DNA of 64,000 nt from Pectobacterium araliae (GCF_037076465.1 NZ_AP028908.1:806001-870000); one strand, 5' to 3'. Positions 44,824 through 55,387 are shown, counted from the first letter of the stretch. Program-made: numbers and translations. Notes: a model not told the origin generated them from the sequence alone.

Positions 44824-45306
44824 TTAACGATTGGCGTTCTTCATGATACGGGCTTTATCTAACTTCCATTCACGTTCTTTAATGTCATCACGCTTGTCGT
44901 GATCTTTTTTACCTTTCGCCACGCCGATTTTGACTTTGCTCCAGGCATTTTTCCAATACATGGACAGCGCGACGACCGTGTAGCCATCGCGACTGACTCG
45001 ACCAAACAGCGAATCCAGTTCGCGTTTGTTGAGTAAGAGTTTACGCGTGCGGGTAGGATCGCAAACGACGTGTGATGAAGCCACATTCAGCGGCGTGATG
45101 GTTGCGCCAAATAAGTAAGCCTCACCGTTCATGAAGGTGACATAGCTGTCGCTGAGGTTTGCTTTGCCTGCGCGCAGTGATTTGACTTCCCATCCTTGCA
45201 GTGCAAGACCAGCCTCAAATTCTTCCTCAATGAAGTATTCGTGACGGGCGCGCTTGTTCTGCGCAATGGTGGCGGAACCGGGTTTGTATGCTTTTTTCTT
45301 TGTCAT
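44824..45306 (-). CDS. smpB: SsrA-binding protein SmpB
   Basis: The 160-residue protein binds tmRNA and mimics the missing codon-anticodon pair in trans-translation. Conserved blocks are [40 protein letters not shown] and GLALxGxxVK-type [20 protein letters not shown]; the basic C-terminal tail ([20 protein letters not shown]) that enters the decoding site is present. It is 50 bases upstream of tmRNA on the same strand. Length equals that of the E. coli protein. Confidence 0.97.
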   Translation of the reverse strand: MTKKKAYKPGSATIAQNKRARHEYFIEEEFEAGLALQGWEVKSLRAGKANLSDSYVTFMNGEAYLFGATITPLNVASSHVVCDPTRTRKLLLNKRELDSLFGRVSRDGYTVVALSMYWKNAWSKVKIGVAKGKKDHDKRDDIKEREWKLDKARIMKNANR

Positions 45307-45461
45307 AGTACCGTCATTATACTGGATGTCATCGGGAATGAAATCCCCGCCGTGCGTCCGTGTCGTGGTTAATGATATCGTGCGATCTGCTTCGCAGAAT
45401 TTTTGTCTGTTGGCCTATCAGTGCTATTATTTTGCGCGTTTTATGAATCTCGGAAAATAGT

Positions 45462-45908
45462 ATGCCAAAGATAAGTCGTTCAGCACTGGTGCCATTCAGT
45501 GCTGAACAGATGTACAAGCTGGTGAATGATGTCGCTTCCTATCCCGCGTTTTTACCGGGCTGTACGGGGAGTCGCGTGCTCTCCTCGTCAGAAAGGGAGA
45601 TGACTGCCGCAGTCGACGTTTCCAAAGCCGGTATCAGCAAGACATTTACTACACGTAATTCGCTGACGCACAACCAGAATATCAATATGCAATTGGTCGA
45701 TGGCCCATTCCGTCAGTTAGGGGGCGACTGGCATTTTACGCCGTTGAGCGCTGATGCCTGCAAAGTCGAGCTGCACCTGGAATTTGAATTCACCAATGCC
45801 TTGATTGAACTCGCTTTTGGCAAAGTATTCAAGGAACTGGCAGGAAATATGGTGCAAGCTTTCACGCAGCGAGCAAAAGAGGTCTACCGTGTCCGCAGTG
45901 CAGGTTGA
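45462..45908 (+). CDS. ratA: START-domain protein RatA (PasT), ubiquinone-binding type
   Basis: The 148-residue START/Bet v 1-fold protein is related to Coq10. Key segments: [60 protein letters not shown] and [20 protein letters not shown]. In E. coli it was described as a toxin that blocks 70S ribosome assembly, with other reports favouring a role in respiration and persistence. Its 3' end overlaps rnfH by about 20 bases. It is divergent from smpB, 155 bases away, as in E. coli. Confidence 0.92.
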   Translation: MPKISRSALVPFSAEQMYKLVNDVASYPAFLPGCTGSRVLSSSEREMTAAVDVSKAGISKTFTTRNSLTHNQNINMQLVDGPFRQLGGDWHFTPLSADACKVELHLEFEFTNALIELAFGKVFKELAGNMVQAFTQRAKEVYRVRSAG

Positions 45909-46179
45909 TGTGGTGTACGCCTTGCCAGAACGTCAGTACCTACGCACGGTGAAACTGGAAGAGGGCAGTACGGTTGAGCAGGCTATCATCGCATCGGGCC
46001 TGCTCGAACTGCGCCATGATATCGATTTGCAGGTGAATAAAGTTGGGATTTACAGCCGTGCAGCGAAACTGGCTGATGTGGTGCAGGATGGTGACCGCGT
46101 AGAGATTTACCGTCCTCTCATTGCCGATCCGAAAGAGCTACGCCGCCAGCGGGCGGAGCGTTCTAAGAGCAAATCCTGA
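45889..46179 (+). CDS. rnfH: RnfH-family ubiquitin-fold protein (PasI)
   Basis: The 96-residue protein of the RnfH family (UPF0125) has a beta-grasp fold: [40 protein letters not shown] and [21 protein letters not shown] start at the GTG at 45889 (AGAGG six bases upstream, overlapping ratA by 20 bases) because it gives the E. coli length. A longer frame from 45805 only reads ratA out of frame. In E. coli it was proposed as antitoxin partner of RatA; the evidence is limited. The last residues are basic ([12 protein letters not shown]). Confidence 0.9.
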   Translation: MSAVQVDVVYALPERQYLRTVKLEEGSTVEQAIIASGLLELRHDIDLQVNKVGIYSRAAKLADVVQDGDRVEIYRPLIADPKELRRQRAERSKSKS

Positions 46180-46239
46180 GTTATGTCATTAAACGACATA
46201 GGGTGTTTCCACCGATTGCCTTAGCCGATATGTCCTTAC

Positions 46240-46280
46240 AAAAAAACACAGGCAAACCTGAACGTTTCAGATTTGCCTGC
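46240..46280. terminator. Hairpin between convergent rnfH and bamE
   Basis: Stem CAGGCAAA (46249-46256) with TTTGCCTG (46272-46279), with an inner CTGAA/TTCAG stem. A run of A just left of it (46240-46246) is a T-run on the minus strand, so it probably ends the bamE transcript and may also serve rnfH. Confidence 0.7.
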
Positions 46281-46416
46281 TGTTATTCCTGCCATACATC
46301 AAACGGTGTATGCGCCGATTTCCCTAAGAACGCTGCCCCATTGTGGGCTTCGTCTTAACGCGTTAGCTGGCTGCCAGGATTGCTCATCTTGATTCAATTG
46401 AGCTGCGTGGAGCGTA

Positions 46417-46752
46417 CTAATTCAGCGCAGGCTTGTTGTTTATGTTGGTCAGAACACCACTGCCGCCGAAGGTGAGCGTCAGCGTCTGCTGTTTTACTGA
46501 TTCATGACCAGGCTGCTGGCGGAAAACGTAAAACCAGGTGTCGCTGCCAAACGGGTCCTGCATCATAGGTGTACCCAGCGTATAAGCGACCTGTTGTTTG
46601 GTCATGCCGGTGTGAATTTTTGCAACGTCAGCCGGTGCCAGATAGTTTCCCTGATTGATGTCCGGCCGATAGACCACCTTTTCCAGTGTGGAACAACCGG
46701 CAGTCAGCATAACAACCACCGCGGCGACGACAGTCAGCGTTTTACAGCGCAT
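46417..46752 (-). CDS. bamE: Outer-membrane assembly lipoprotein BamE
   Basis: The 111-residue lipoprotein of the BAM complex helps fold outer-membrane barrels. A signal peptide ends in the lipobox LTAGC (Cys 20), followed by [20 protein letters not shown] and [20 protein letters not shown], then [16 protein letters not shown]: the SmpA/OmlA domain. I start at the ATG at 46752 ([12 protein letters not shown]), identical to the E. coli start; an ATG at 46776 would add eight residues before the signal. It is convergent with rnfH and lies downstream of recN in the same direction. Confidence 0.95.
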   Translation of the reverse strand: MRCKTLTVVAAVVVMLTAGCSTLEKVVYRPDINQGNYLAPADVAKIHTGMTKQQVAYTLGTPMMQDPFGSDTWFYVFRQQPGHESVKQQTLTLTFGGSGVLTNINNKPALN

Positions 46753-46842
46753 AGTGATTACATTCCTTAAGGGCATAGGTTGCCGATGATAATAGACCTT
46801 GCAGGACTTGGAAACCTACAAGGCGATTGTATGACCTCAGGA

Positions 46843-46869
46843 AGGTAAAAAAGTTGAGCTTTTTTACCT
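46843..46869 (-). terminator. Intrinsic terminator after recN
   Basis: An 11-bp stem (46843-46853 with 46859-46869; AGGTAAAAAAG/CTTTTTTACCT) with a five-base loop, 36 bases past the recN stop. The A/T-rich half of the stem makes it symmetrical, so it could work in both directions. Confidence 0.75.
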
Positions 46870-46905
46870 GTGATGCGTCTTTCTCGTCGTTGTTGGCGGT
46901 GAATT

Positions 46906-48567
46906 TTAGGCCGCCAGCAATTCTTTGGCGTTCGCCAACGTATTTTTGGTCACGGCACTGCCGCCCAGAAGACGGGCCAGTTCCTGTAACCGTGCGCGTT
47001 TATCCAATGACTGCATCAGGGTTTCCGTTTCTGCGCCATCTGTTTGCTTACTCACGAAGAAGTGCTGATGACCGCAACCTGCGACCTGCGGCAGGTGCGT
47101 CACACACATAACCTGCGTGGATTCGCCGAGCTGACGCAGCATCCTGCCGACGATGGCGGCAGTTGGCCCGCTGATTCCCACATCGACCTCATCGAAGATC
47201 ATGGCAGGGGTATCCATTTTCTGCGCGGTGATGACCTGAATAATCAGCGCGATACGCGACAGTTCGCCGCCTGATGCCACCTTCGCCAGCGTCTGGTGTG
47301 GTTGACCGGGGTTGGTGGTGACGCGGAATTCGATACTGTCGGCACCGGTGGCCGTCAGGTTGTCCGGCGTAAACTTCACATCAATGGTGAAGTGACCGTG
47401 CGGCATTGCCAGCTCGCGCATATTCGTGGTGATGAGCTGCGCCAGCTCGCTCGCATGGTGCTGACGACGCACGTGAACCTGTTGTGCCAGATGCAGTGCC
47501 TGCTGGTGATATTCGCCGACGGAGGCGCTGAGCGCGTCATGGTCGCTTTCCTGCTGTTCCAACTGTTGCTGTTCTTCCAGTAGCTGCTGATGGAACGCTG
47601 GAAGCGCCTCTGGAGCTACATGGTGTTTGCGTGCCAGCGTAAGCTGGCGCGACAAGCGTTGTTCTAACTCATATAGCCTAATCGGGTCGAGATCCATCTG
47701 TTCGCTGTAGTGACGCAGTTCATCGCTGGCTTCGCTAAGCTGAATGCCCGCTTCTTCGATCATGGACAGCACGCCGGACAGTTTGTCATCCATATTGATG
47801 AGTTCGCCAAGTTGGTGTTTTACGCTATGCAGCATGCTGATGATGTTCTGCTCGTCGTCTTCGCTCAGCAGTTGCATAGCTTGTTGGCTCATCGTCAGTA
47901 GCTGACCGCTATTTGCCAGACGCTTGTATTCAACGTCAATCTGCTCGTATTCACCGGGCTGTGGGGATAATTCATTCAGCTCTTTTAATTGGTATTGCAG
48001 TAGTTCCCGGCGGGCTTCTCGCTCAATAGCCGCCTGTTGCAGCTGCGCCAGTGCGCGGCAACTTTGGTGCCACTGATGCCAAACCTGCTGCATGGCAACG
48101 AGCAGTTTCGGTTCATCGGCATAGGCATCTAGCAGGTGTTTTTGATGATCGGGACGCAGCAAGCGCTGATGAGCATGCTGACCATGCACTTGAATCAGGT
48201 GCTGGCCAAGTTCACGTAATTGAGACAGCGGCACGGCGGTGCCGTTAATAAAACCCCGTGAACGACCATCGGCGCTAATGACGCGGCGTAGCAGGCACTC
48301 GTTGCTGTCATCCAACTGGTTTTCTTCCAGCCACTGACGTGCCGTCGGGGTATCCGCCAGCGCAAAGCGGGCACAAATGTCGGCTCGGGCAGCGCCCGGC
48401 CTGACCATGCTGGCGTCAGAGCGATTTCCCAGACATAAGCCGAGGGCATCGATCGCAATCGATTTCCCCGCACCGGTTTCCCCGGTGATAACGCTCATCC
48501 CTGACTGAAAATCGATCTCTAATTCGCGCACGATGGCGAAGTTACTTATAGTGAGTTGCGCCAGCAT
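46906..48567 (-). CDS. recN: DNA repair protein RecN
   Basis: The 553-residue SMC-like ATPase acts early in double-strand break repair. Walker A is [20 protein letters not shown] (about 29-48). Central coiled coils cover about 150-350 ([20 protein letters not shown]). The ABC-type signature [16 protein letters not shown] and Walker [21 protein letters not shown] follow near 430-470. It is preceded by two SOS boxes, as in E. coli, where it is among the most strongly induced SOS genes. Length equals that of E. coli RecN. Confidence 0.96.
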   Translation of the reverse strand: MLAQLTISNFAIVRELEIDFQSGMSVITGETGAGKSIAIDALGLCLGNRSDASMVRPGAARADICARFALADTPTARQWLEENQLDDSNECLLRRVISADGRSRGFINGTAVPLSQLRELGQHLIQVHGQHAHQRLLRPDHQKHLLDAYADEPKLLVAMQQVWHQWHQSCRALAQLQQAAIEREARRELLQYQLKELNELSPQPGEYEQIDVEYKRLANSGQLLTMSQQAMQLLSEDDEQNIISMLHSVKHQLGELINMDDKLSGVLSMIEEAGIQLSEASDELRHYSEQMDLDPIRLYELEQRLSRQLTLARKHHVAPEALPAFHQQLLEEQQQLEQQESDHDALSASVGEYHQQALHLAQQVHVRRQHHASELAQLITTNMRELAMPHGHFTIDVKFTPDNLTATGADSIEFRVTTNPGQPHQTLAKVASGGELSRIALIIQVITAQKMDTPAMIFDEVDVGISGPTAAIVGRMLRQLGESTQVMCVTHLPQVAGCGHQHFFVSKQTDGAETETLMQSLDKRARLQELARLLGGSAVTKNTLANAKELLAA

Positions 48568-48588
48568 GATGGTTTTCCTGTATGAGAA

Positions 48589-48626
48589 CTGTGTTTACAT
48601 ACAGTATAAACTGGTTTTATATACAG
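48589..48626. promoter_or_regulatory. Two LexA boxes upstream of recN
   Basis: Box 1 (48589-48604) is CTGT-N8-ACAG, a perfect match. Box 2 (48611-48626) is CTGG-N8-ACAG, one base off. Box 1 begins 21 bases before the recN start, so LexA would block its promoter until DNA damage. Confidence 0.92.
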
Positions 48627-48646
48627 TAAAGTAGATTAATAGAATC

Positions 48647-49543
48647 TTAGAATAATTTTTTTGACCAGCCGAGTTTTGAACTTAGTGTATTGAAATAACT
48701 GTAATTTTCTGGATGAATCAAATTCAGATGATGTTCGCTGCGGCGAATCAGGACTTCTTCGCCCTCTTGCACTGGTAGCGCAATCTGGCTGTCGCAACTG
48801 ATTTCCAGATCGTTAGTGATGCAAGAAAATTTCAACCGAATGGTGCTGCTACTGTTGATGACCAGCGGGCGGGCAGACAATGTGTGTGGGAACATGGGTA
48901 CCAGCGAAATGGCTTCCAAAGATGGCGTTAAGATAGGGCCACCAGCGGAAAGCGAATAGGCGGTTGAGCCTGTTGGCGTGGCGATAATCAGGCCGTCTGA
49001 ACGCTGGGAGAAGGCGAATTTGTCGTCAATATAGACTTCAAATTCAATCATGTGTGCGACTTTTCCGGGGTGAAGCACCACCTCGTTAATGGCGGTACTG
49101 ATGCTATCGGGCTGGTTTGCGCGGCAAACGTGCGCTTCCAGCATGAAACGCTGTTCGCTCAGGTAATGGCCGTCGAGCACGTCAGAAAGCTGCTGCTGGG
49201 CATGATCGGGATCGAGATCGGTTAAAAAGCCGAGATTACCCCGGTTTACGCCGATTACTTTGATGTCATAGCGCGATAGCACGCGTGCTGCGCCCAGCAT
49301 GTTGCCATCACCGCCGACCACCACGGCCAGATCCGCCTGCTGACCGATGCCGGCAAGGCTCGCTGTCGGTGCGTCTTTCAGGTTAAGTTCCCGCGCAATC
49401 TGTTGTTCGATCAGAACGGAGTAACCTTTTTCGGTGAGCCAATGATAGAGCATCTCATGCGTTGCCAACGCCGTTGGGTGGCGCGGGTGGCCGACAATGC
49501 CAATACAATTAAACGGCCTGTTCATTGTAAGCGGTGTGTTCAT
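48647..49543 (-). CDS. nadK: NAD kinase
   Basis: The cytoplasmic enzyme makes NADP from NAD and ATP. Signature motifs: [20 protein letters not shown] (GGDG, about 75), [16 protein letters not shown] and [20 protein letters not shown] with the NE/D-binding TPTGSTAY loop. I use the ATG at 49543 ([15 protein letters not shown]; 298 residues), preceded by GAGGA; the ATG at 49525 would give the 292-residue E. coli length but lacks a ribosome site. The frame also extends upstream to 49639, which is unlikely. It diverges from grpE. Confidence 0.95.
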   Translation of the reverse strand: MNTPLTMNRPFNCIGIVGHPRHPTALATHEMLYHWLTEKGYSVLIEQQIARELNLKDAPTASLAGIGQQADLAVVVGGDGNMLGAARVLSRYDIKVIGVNRGNLGFLTDLDPDHAQQQLSDVLDGHYLSEQRFMLEAHVCRANQPDSISTAINEVVLHPGKVAHMIEFEVYIDDKFAFSQRSDGLIIATPTGSTAYSLSAGGPILTPSLEAISLVPMFPHTLSARPLVINSSSTIRLKFSCITNDLEISCDSQIALPVQEGEEVLIRRSEHHLNLIHPENYSYFNTLSSKLGWSKKLF

Positions 49544-49604
49544 TGCTGTTTTGTCCTCAGCGTGGTGTATCGGCAGCGGTGGGAACCAATATATGACAGG
49601 TTCC

Positions 49605-49630
49605 CTTGAATCCCCGATTTTGATCCCCAT
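49605..49630 (+). promoter_or_regulatory. Sigma-32 heat-shock promoter of grpE
   Basis: The -35 element CTTGAA (49605-49610) and -10 element CCCCAT (49625-49630) with a 14-base spacer match the sigma-32 consensus, 43 bases before the grpE start. Confidence 0.88.
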
Positions 49631-49673
49631 AATAAGCAACTAGCGAGATTAATGCTAAACCGCGGAGAATTTC

Positions 49674-50261
49674 ATGAGTAGTAAAGAACAGAAAACGCCT
49701 GACGAGCAAGTCCTGGATCAAAAGGAAGCAGCAAAAGGGCAGCAAGCGGATGCCACGCCAGAGACGGCAGACGTAGCTGACCCGCGTGATGCGCGCATCG
49801 CCGAACTGGAAACCCAGTTGAGCGAATTGCAACAGCGTGAACGTGACAATATGCTTCGCGTCCGTGCTGAAGCCGATAACGTTCGCCGCCGTGCGGAAAT
49901 GGATATCGAAAAAGCGCATAAGTTTGCGGTAGAGAAATTTGCCAGTGAAATGCTACCAGTTATCGACAATCTGGAACGTGCGCTGGATATGGCGGACAAA
50001 GCCAATGAATCACTGGCTGCGATGATTGAAGGTGTCGAACTGACGCTGAAATCGTTGCTGGATGCCGTGCGTAAGTTTGGCATCGACGTTGTGGGTGATG
50101 TGGGTGTGCCGTTTAACCCAGAAGTGCATCAGGCGATGACGATGTTACCTTCGGCCGATCATCAGCCGAACCATGTCATGATGGTAATGCAAAAAGGCTA
50201 TACGCTGAACGGCCGTTTGCTGCGTCCGGCGATGGTTGCCGTATCAAAAGCACAAGACTGA
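49674..50261 (+). CDS. grpE: Nucleotide exchange factor GrpE
   Basis: The 195-residue co-chaperone releases ADP from DnaK. An acidic disordered N-terminus ([20 protein letters not shown]) leads to the long coiled coil ([40 protein letters not shown]) and the C-terminal beta domain with [20 protein letters not shown]. Start ATG with GGAGA five bases upstream. It has its own heat-shock promoter and intrinsic terminator, so it is monocistronic as in E. coli. Confidence 0.97.
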   Translation: MSSKEQKTPDEQVLDQKEAAKGQQADATPETADVADPRDARIAELETQLSELQQRERDNMLRVRAEADNVRRRAEMDIEKAHKFAVEKFASEMLPVIDNLERALDMADKANESLAAMIEGVELTLKSLLDAVRKFGIDVVGDVGVPFNPEVHQAMTMLPSADHQPNHVMMVMQKGYTLNGRLLRPAMVAVSKAQD

Positions 50262-50292
50262 TACACGTACTTTACAACGTATCTTTATTCCG

Positions 50293-50321
50293 AACCCCAT
50301 GCCCACCACATGGGGTTTTTT
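50293..50321 (+). terminator. Intrinsic terminator of grpE
   Basis: A nine-bp stem (AACCCCATG, 50293-50301, with 50309-50317) and T-run to 50321. Confidence 0.93.
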
Positions 50322-50430
50322 GTTTATATCTTGTTAAGATTTGTTTGATAAAAAAGATGTTTTTTAAGTTTTGAATGACTCATCATCTTTAACTATCAAA
50401 AGAATTGGTATCACCACTCTAAATGCACTT

Positions 50431-50443
50431 GATAATCATTATC
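50431..50443. promoter_or_regulatory. Fur box (core palindrome) upstream of mntH
   Basis: GATAATCATTATC is a perfect 13-base match to the right two-thirds of the Fur consensus, 45 bases before mntH. E. coli mntH is likewise controlled by Fur (and MntR). I see no clear MntR site. Confidence 0.75.
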
Positions 50444-50488
50444 GTTTTTGTGAGAGTAATAAAACAACAGTGTTAGAAGGGTCATACT

Positions 50489-51727
50489 ATGCCGGGTAGC
50501 CGTGTTATTGAGTCAACAAGCCGTACATCAAGGAAGGTCAAACTTTCTTTGATGGGCCCGGCGTTTATCGCGGCGATTGGTTATATTGATCCGGGTAACT
50601 TTGCCACGAACATCCAGTCTGGCGCAGCCTATGGCTATACGTTGTTGTGGGTGGTGGTGTGGGCGAACCTGATGGCGATGCTGATCCAGCTGTTGTCTGC
50701 CAAATTGGGGATCGCAACCAGTAAGAACCTGGCTGAGCATATCCGCGATCGCTTCCCGCGCCCGGCCGTTTGGGCATATTGGGTGCAGGCCGAAATTATT
50801 GCGATGGCGACCGATTTGGCCGAGTTTATCGGTGCGGCAATTGGTTTCAAACTGCTATTGGGCGTGTCGTTACTGGAAGGCGCGATTCTCACCGCTATCG
50901 CTACTTTCCTGATTCTCATGCTGCAACAGCGTGGGCAGAAGCCGTTAGAAATGGTCATCGGCGGGCTGTTACTGTTTGTGGCAGCAGCGTATATTGTCGA
51001 ACTGGTATTCTCTCAGCCTGAGCTGTCCGCGTTAGCCAAAGGCATGGCAATCCCAAGTCTGCCTACCTCCGATGCCGTGTTGCTGGCCGCCGGTGTGTTG
51101 GGGGCGACCATTATGCCGCATGTGATTTACCTGCACTCTTCCCTGACGCAGCATGAGGGCAACCACACCCGTGCCGAGCGTTATTCGGCAACGAAAGTCG
51201 ATGTCGCGATTGCGATGACCATCGCCGGATTCGTCAATCTGGCGATGATGGCAACGGCTGCGGCGGCGTTCCATTTCAGCGGCAATCAGGATATTGCCGA
51301 TCTGGATAAAGCCTACCTAACGCTGGAGCCGCTGCTGGGTAAAGCGGCTGCGGTCATTTTTGGTCTGAGTCTGGTGGCGGCGGGTCTGTCTTCTACCGTC
51401 GTCGGTACGCTGGCGGGGCAGGTGGTGATGCAAGGGTTTGTGCATTTCCATATTCCACTCTGGGTACGTCGCACAGTGACTATGTTGCCATCGTTTATCG
51501 TGATTCTGTCCGGTATGGATCCGACGCGAGTGCTGGTGCTGAGCCAGGTGGTGCTGAGTTTCGGGATTGCGCTAGCGCTGGTTCCTTTGCTGTCCTTCAC
51601 CGGTAACCGTGAATTAATGGGGACGATGGTGAACGGAAAATGGGTACAGCGCATTGGGCAACTTATTGTTGTACTGGTGGTTTCCCTGAATATGTATCTG
51701 CTGATGGATACGATGTTGGGGATATAA
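50489..51727 (+). CDS. mntH: Nramp-type manganese (divalent metal) importer MntH
   Basis: The 412-residue, 11-helix proton-coupled Mn(II)/Fe(II) importer has the Nramp metal-binding motifs: [20 protein letters not shown] in helix 1 (about 33-52) and [15 protein letters not shown] in helix 6 (about 205-219). Length equals that of E. coli MntH. The ATG has AGAAGGG upstream. A Fur box at the promoter ties it to iron status and oxidative stress. A hairpin follows its stop (51732-51751). Confidence 0.96.
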   Translation: MPGSRVIESTSRTSRKVKLSLMGPAFIAAIGYIDPGNFATNIQSGAAYGYTLLWVVVWANLMAMLIQLLSAKLGIATSKNLAEHIRDRFPRPAVWAYWVQAEIIAMATDLAEFIGAAIGFKLLLGVSLLEGAILTAIATFLILMLQQRGQKPLEMVIGGLLLFVAAAYIVELVFSQPELSALAKGMAIPSLPTSDAVLLAAGVLGATIMPHVIYLHSSLTQHEGNHTRAERYSATKVDVAIAMTIAGFVNLAMMATAAAAFHFSGNQDIADLDKAYLTLEPLLGKAAAVIFGLSLVAAGLSSTVVGTLAGQVVMQGFVHFHIPLWVRRTVTMLPSFIVILSGMDPTRVLVLSQVVLSFGIALALVPLLSFTGNRELMGTMVNGKWVQRIGQLIVVLVVSLNMYLLMDTMLGI

Positions 51728-51731
51728 AACG

Positions 51732-51751
51732 GGTGCCACTCAGGTGGCACC
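51732..51751. terminator. Hairpin between convergent mntH and tautomerase genes
   Basis: An eight-bp stem GGTGCCAC/GTGGCACC (51732-51739 with 51744-51751), four-base loop, with a short T-containing tail on the plus strand. Likely a shared terminator. Confidence 0.65.
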
Positions 51752-51757
51752 ATTTCA

Positions 51758-51961
51758 CTATTTACTGGCTTTTCTCAGCTCCGTCACTGGCACGCCGCCG
51801 ATCCCCCAGTTGTCCGTTTCAACTTCATCAATCACGACCACGGTGGTTTTTGGGTTTTTGTTTAGCACATCAACCAGTAACTGAGTGACGCCTTCAATCA
51901 ACTGACGCTTTTGTTCAGCGGTGACGCCTTCATTGGTGATTTTGATGTTTACGTATGGCAT
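51758..51961 (-). CDS. 4-oxalocrotonate tautomerase-family protein
   Basis: The 67-residue protein has the catalytic Pro directly after the initiator Met (MPYVNIKITNEGVTAEQKRQ), and VVVIDEVETDNWGIGGVPVT with the usual Trp-Gly-Xaa-Gly-Gly region. It would form the family's small hexamers that tautomerise enol-keto acids. The substrate is not known. It follows the MFS gene by 13 bases, so both are likely co-transcribed; whether the exporter and tautomerase handle the same compound is open. Confidence 0.85.
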   Translation of the reverse strand: MPYVNIKITNEGVTAEQKRQLIEGVTQLLVDVLNKNPKTTVVVIDEVETDNWGIGGVPVTELRKASK

Positions 51962-51974
51962 AGATTCTCCGGTA

Positions 51975-53141
51975 TTAGGGTAGTGGTCGACGGTAGGGGA
52001 AGCAAAGCCCTGCCGCGATGAAAAGAGCTGCTGCGCTACACAGGATCGCTGGCGCGACAGCGTTGGTATTCGTCAGGGCGCTGGTGAGCAGTGGGCCAAG
52101 AATCTGACCTATGCCATAAGTGAGCGTCACCAGCCCAAGCAGGTTGATACCGTGTGGTGCATGTAGCCGTTTGGCTAAAGGCATCACCAGCGAGGTGGTT
52201 CCCATAAAAGTAGCACCAAAGCCGAGGCAGCTGAATATCAATGCCACGGGGGAGTGGTTGAATAGCGTTAACAGGACGCAGCCTCCCTGAATCAGCAGGT
52301 TTGCCGTCAAGCAGGGCAAGGTTCCCCAGCGGCTGGCGGCCCATAGCCAGAAAAAACAGCCGGGAATAACCGCCAGCCCAACCAGCGACCATAAATGCAG
52401 AGATAAATGCGGTATGCCGAGCGACGTCACCATCAGCGGCAGATAGGTAGCGATGATGATATATCCAAAGCCTGCGAGACCGTACAGCAGCGAGAGCCGT
52501 CGCCAACCAAGGTGCGGCGGTTCATCGACATTGACCATGTGTTGCTGCACTACGGTTGATTTATGCGGTGAAAGGATGAGTAAGACGAGTAGCAGTAGCA
52601 CGGCGATCAGCGCCGCACCCCACCACAATAGCTCGGCGGTGAGGGCGTAATGTTGTCCGATGATGATGTATTCATTGCCTAATACGATTCCTACGCCAAC
52701 CCCGGCATAGAGCGAAGCGATAACGCGAACATGCCTTGTGTGGTGCAAAATAGTCAAAGAACCGAAAATCATCACCGCCGCGCTGGCTATCCCTGCAATG
52801 AAACGAATGATCATGACCAGCGTAGTATGGGTGGTCAGTGCCATCGCGAAGAGCAAAACGCCCGTTGCGGCTGCGGCGATAAACAGCAGGAACACGGGTT
52901 GATTGGTTGAGGTGCGACGGCTGAAAGAGAAAAACAGACTGCCGAACAGGTAACCTGCGTAGTTTGCGCTGGCAATATAGGAAAGCTGACCGAAAGTGAA
53001 GTGACCTTCCTCCAGCATCACGGGTAGCATCGGCGTATACAAAAAACGCCCCAGTCCCATTCCTAATGCCAGCACGATCGTCCCGAAAAGGGCAAGCATT
53101 AGCGTATCAGATAGCGCGATAAAGCGAGGGTGTTTCGTCAT
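51975..53141 (-). CDS. YbfB/YjiJ-family MFS transporter
   Basis: The 388-residue, 12-helix membrane protein has a start typical of the YbfB/YjiJ group (GLGRFLYTPMLPVMLEEGHF then TFGQLSYIASANYAGYLFGS). Members are predicted sugar or drug exporters without a settled substrate. The loop SRRTSTNQ between helices 2 and 3 holds the remnant MFS motif A. It is the first gene of a two-gene unit with the tautomerase gene. A 200-base gap separates it from gldA. Confidence 0.85.
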   Translation of the reverse strand: MTKHPRFIALSDTLMLALFGTIVLALGMGLGRFLYTPMLPVMLEEGHFTFGQLSYIASANYAGYLFGSLFFSFSRRTSTNQPVFLLFIAAAATGVLLFAMALTTHTTLVMIIRFIAGIASAAVMIFGSLTILHHTRHVRVIASLYAGVGVGIVLGNEYIIIGQHYALTAELLWWGAALIAVLLLLVLLILSPHKSTVVQQHMVNVDEPPHLGWRRLSLLYGLAGFGYIIIATYLPLMVTSLGIPHLSLHLWSLVGLAVIPGCFFWLWAASRWGTLPCLTANLLIQGGCVLLTLFNHSPVALIFSCLGFGATFMGTTSLVMPLAKRLHAPHGINLLGLVTLTYGIGQILGPLLTSALTNTNAVAPAILCSAAALFIAAGLCFPYRRPLP

Positions 53142-53284
53142 TCGATGGCTCAGGGTTGAGAGAGTATGCCGCTATCCTGCCCGTTTTCTCATCAAATGAA
53201 AGTGAATAGTAATGAGTAGGTTGATGACGCAGAGAGAACGTTTTCTGGCAGGAATACGGTAGGGATAGGTGTGCTTGTTACATC

Positions 53285-53325
53285 AAGCCCGACTCCATTG
53301 CGCAGATCTCGCTGGAGTCAGGCTT
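53285..53325. terminator. Hairpin after gldA
   Basis: Arms 53285-53297 and 53313-53325 pair over 12 of 13 positions (AAGCCcGACTCCA). The odd pair is G-U in minus-strand RNA but C-A in the plus direction, favouring use by gldA on the minus strand; the T-run, however, is on the plus side. Confidence 0.55.
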
Positions 53326-53341
53326 TTTACCGCGGCTGCGA

Positions 53342-54439
53342 TTAACTAATCGTTTTGCTGAATGCATCGACGGCGACAATGGCGTGGGCGACATCTTCTG
53401 CCGTTAAACTGCTATCCAAATTTTTCAAGGTATCGGCATCACTGCATGCCAGTTCACCCACTTTGACCAGATTGTCAAACGACTCATTTTCCAGATGCAG
53501 ATCTTTTAGCAACGTTGGCATGTTAATCGCGCGGTAGAAACGAATGTAGCGTGCGATTTCCTCATCAGGACGTTGCTCCAACACCATATGTGTCAGCGTG
53601 CCGTAGGCGACTTTTTCCCCGTGTGTGAGGTGGTGAATATCGCCCTTGATCGCGGTAAATCCGTTGTGAATAGCGTGAGCACCCGCCAGTCCGCCATTCT
53701 CGAAGCCCAAGCCGGAAAGCAGCGTGTTGGCTTCCACCACGGATTCTACCGCTGGCGTTACCGCACCTTTTTCTACTGCTTTGTAAGCACTGTAACCGTA
53801 GGTTAGCAGCGTTTTCTCGCAGGTTTCGGCAATCGCCATGCCCGCCAGCGTAGGTTTACCGCCCAGCATGGAAAGTGCGTGAGAGCGCAGAACCGCCTGC
53901 GCTTCTACAAAGGTTGCCAGGCCATCGGCAATGCCGGAGGCGAACAGGCGTGCGGGGGCTTGCGCGCACACGGCGGTATCGACTAGCACCAGATCGGGGT
54001 TCTTATCGTAAAAGCGGTAGGACTCAAACACGCCTTCGTCGGTGTAGATGACGGACAGCGCGCTGCATGGTGCATCCGTTGACGCCACCGTTGGGACGAT
54101 AGCGACATTGTGTTTCAGCTCATCGGCGACAGCTTTCGCCGTATCCAGCGTTTTACCACCGCCTAACCCGACGACAATGTTTGTGCCCGCGTCGCGCGCC
54201 AGCTTGGCAAGGCGGGTGATTTCGTTGCTGGATGCCTCACCGTTAAAACGTTCGTAATGGTGGCCGATGCTTGCCTGTTTGAGGGACGCATCAACGCGCT
54301 GGCCGATAATGTCCCAAACAATGCCGTCCGCCATCAGAAATGCTTTCGTTCCCAGCGGCTTGAGTTGTTCACCCAGTTCATCCAGCACGCCGCGACCCTG
54401 AACATATTTTCTAGGTGAAGAGAAAATGAAATGGCTCAT
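53342..54439 (-). CDS. gldA: Glycerol dehydrogenase
   Basis: The 365-residue zinc- and NAD-dependent enzyme oxidises glycerol to dihydroxyacetone and belongs to the iron-containing alcohol dehydrogenase fold. NAD-binding GLGGGKTLDTAKAVAD is near residue 95, and TVASTDAPCSALSVIYTDEG near 118. Metal-ligand residues lie in FASGIADGLATFVEA, AHAIHNGF and THGEKVAYG. I start at the ATG at 54439 (MSHFIFSSPRKYV), with GAGGT upstream. The frame could extend 20 codons to 54499, but E. coli GldA (367 residues) supports the shorter form. It appears monocistronic. Confidence 0.93.
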   Translation of the reverse strand: MSHFIFSSPRKYVQGRGVLDELGEQLKPLGTKAFLMADGIVWDIIGQRVDASLKQASIGHHYERFNGEASSNEITRLAKLARDAGTNIVVGLGGGKTLDTAKAVADELKHNVAIVPTVASTDAPCSALSVIYTDEGVFESYRFYDKNPDLVLVDTAVCAQAPARLFASGIADGLATFVEAQAVLRSHALSMLGGKPTLAGMAIAETCEKTLLTYGYSAYKAVEKGAVTPAVESVVEANTLLSGLGFENGGLAGAHAIHNGFTAIKGDIHHLTHGEKVAYGTLTHMVLEQRPDEEIARYIRFYRAINMPTLLKDLHLENESFDNLVKVGELACSDADTLKNLDSSLTAEDVAHAIVAVDAFSKTIS

Positions 54440-54811
54440 GTTATCTACCTCGATGATGTGGTTTGAGAAGTGATGCGGTATTGAATTCGAGTGAATCATG
54501 GAAGGCGGTTGCGGTAGCGCGTCATGAGAATTGACAGTGGTGATGGGAAAAACGAAAGCGCTGCGCGACTTCCTGAAACGTGACTGATTTAAGGTATAGC
54601 ATAGTCGATAAACGAAAGATGGACGAAAAGAGCGGAATGGTATAAATGATGTTATTTTATATAAATCATGTGGTTAATATATTTTTTCGCCATGGATTTC
54701 GTTTAATACATGCTTCCTTATCCGTTTATGCCGCGGTTAAAAGGGGATATGATAAATTCACGTTTGTATAAACGAGCCTTCCCTCTAGCCATCGATCACC
54801 GAGGTGTTTGC
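54440..54811. other. Intergenic region between divergent gldA and nudK
   Basis: These 372 bases hold both promoters. An AT-rich stretch at 54630-54715 fits a promoter for nudK. The frame leading into nudK from 54710 is open but has no ribosome site. I see no clear operator. Confidence 0.35.
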
Positions 54812-55387
54812 ATGTCGTCTCCCATTGATATCGTCGAAAAGAAGCTGCTATCCGATAACTGGTACATTCTGAATAAATATACTTTTGATTTAAAAAGAAA
54901 TAATGGCGGCATCGTTCGCCAGGTGCGTGAAGTTTACGACCGCGGTGATGGCGCGACAATTTTGCTGTACAACCGGGCGAAAGGCACGGTGATTCTGACA
55001 CGGCAATTCCGTATTCCCACCTACGTTAACGGCAATGAAAGCGGCATGTTGCTGGAAGCCTGCGCCGGTTTGCTGGACGATCATTCGCCTGAAGAATGTA
55101 TCCGCAACGAAGCAATCGAAGAAACCGGCTATGCGGTCGGCAACGTGGAAAAGCTGTTTTATGCCTACATGTCGCCGGGTAGCGTGACGGAGCGCGTGCA
55201 CTTTTTCGCTGCGGAATACGATGAGTCGCTGCGAGATAATCCGGGCGGCGGCGTGGAAGATGAAGATATCGAGGTACTGGAGCTGCCATTTAGCGAAGCC
55301 GTTGCAATGATGAACGATGGCCGGATTAAAGACGGTAAGACCATCATGCTATTACAGCATGCGATCATTCGCGGCTGGTTTGCCTAG
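54812..55387 (+). CDS. nudK: GDP-mannose pyrophosphatase NudK
   Basis: The 191-residue Nudix hydrolase splits GDP-mannose to GMP and mannose 1-phosphate. The Nudix box is [20 protein letters not shown] then GY (about 85-107), and the family pattern [20 protein letters not shown] follows, here read as [21 protein letters not shown] start at ATG 54812 ([13 protein letters not shown]) with GAGGT upstream, giving the exact E. coli length; an open frame from 54710 adds 34 residues. Closing [12 protein letters not shown]. Monocistronic. Confidence 0.92.
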   Translation: MSSPIDIVEKKLLSDNWYILNKYTFDLKRNNGGIVRQVREVYDRGDGATILLYNRAKGTVILTRQFRIPTYVNGNESGMLLEACAGLLDDHSPEECIRNEAIEETGYAVGNVEKLFYAYMSPGSVTERVHFFAAEYDESLRDNPGGGVEDEDIEVLELPFSEAVAMMNDGRIKDGKTIMLLQHAIIRGWFA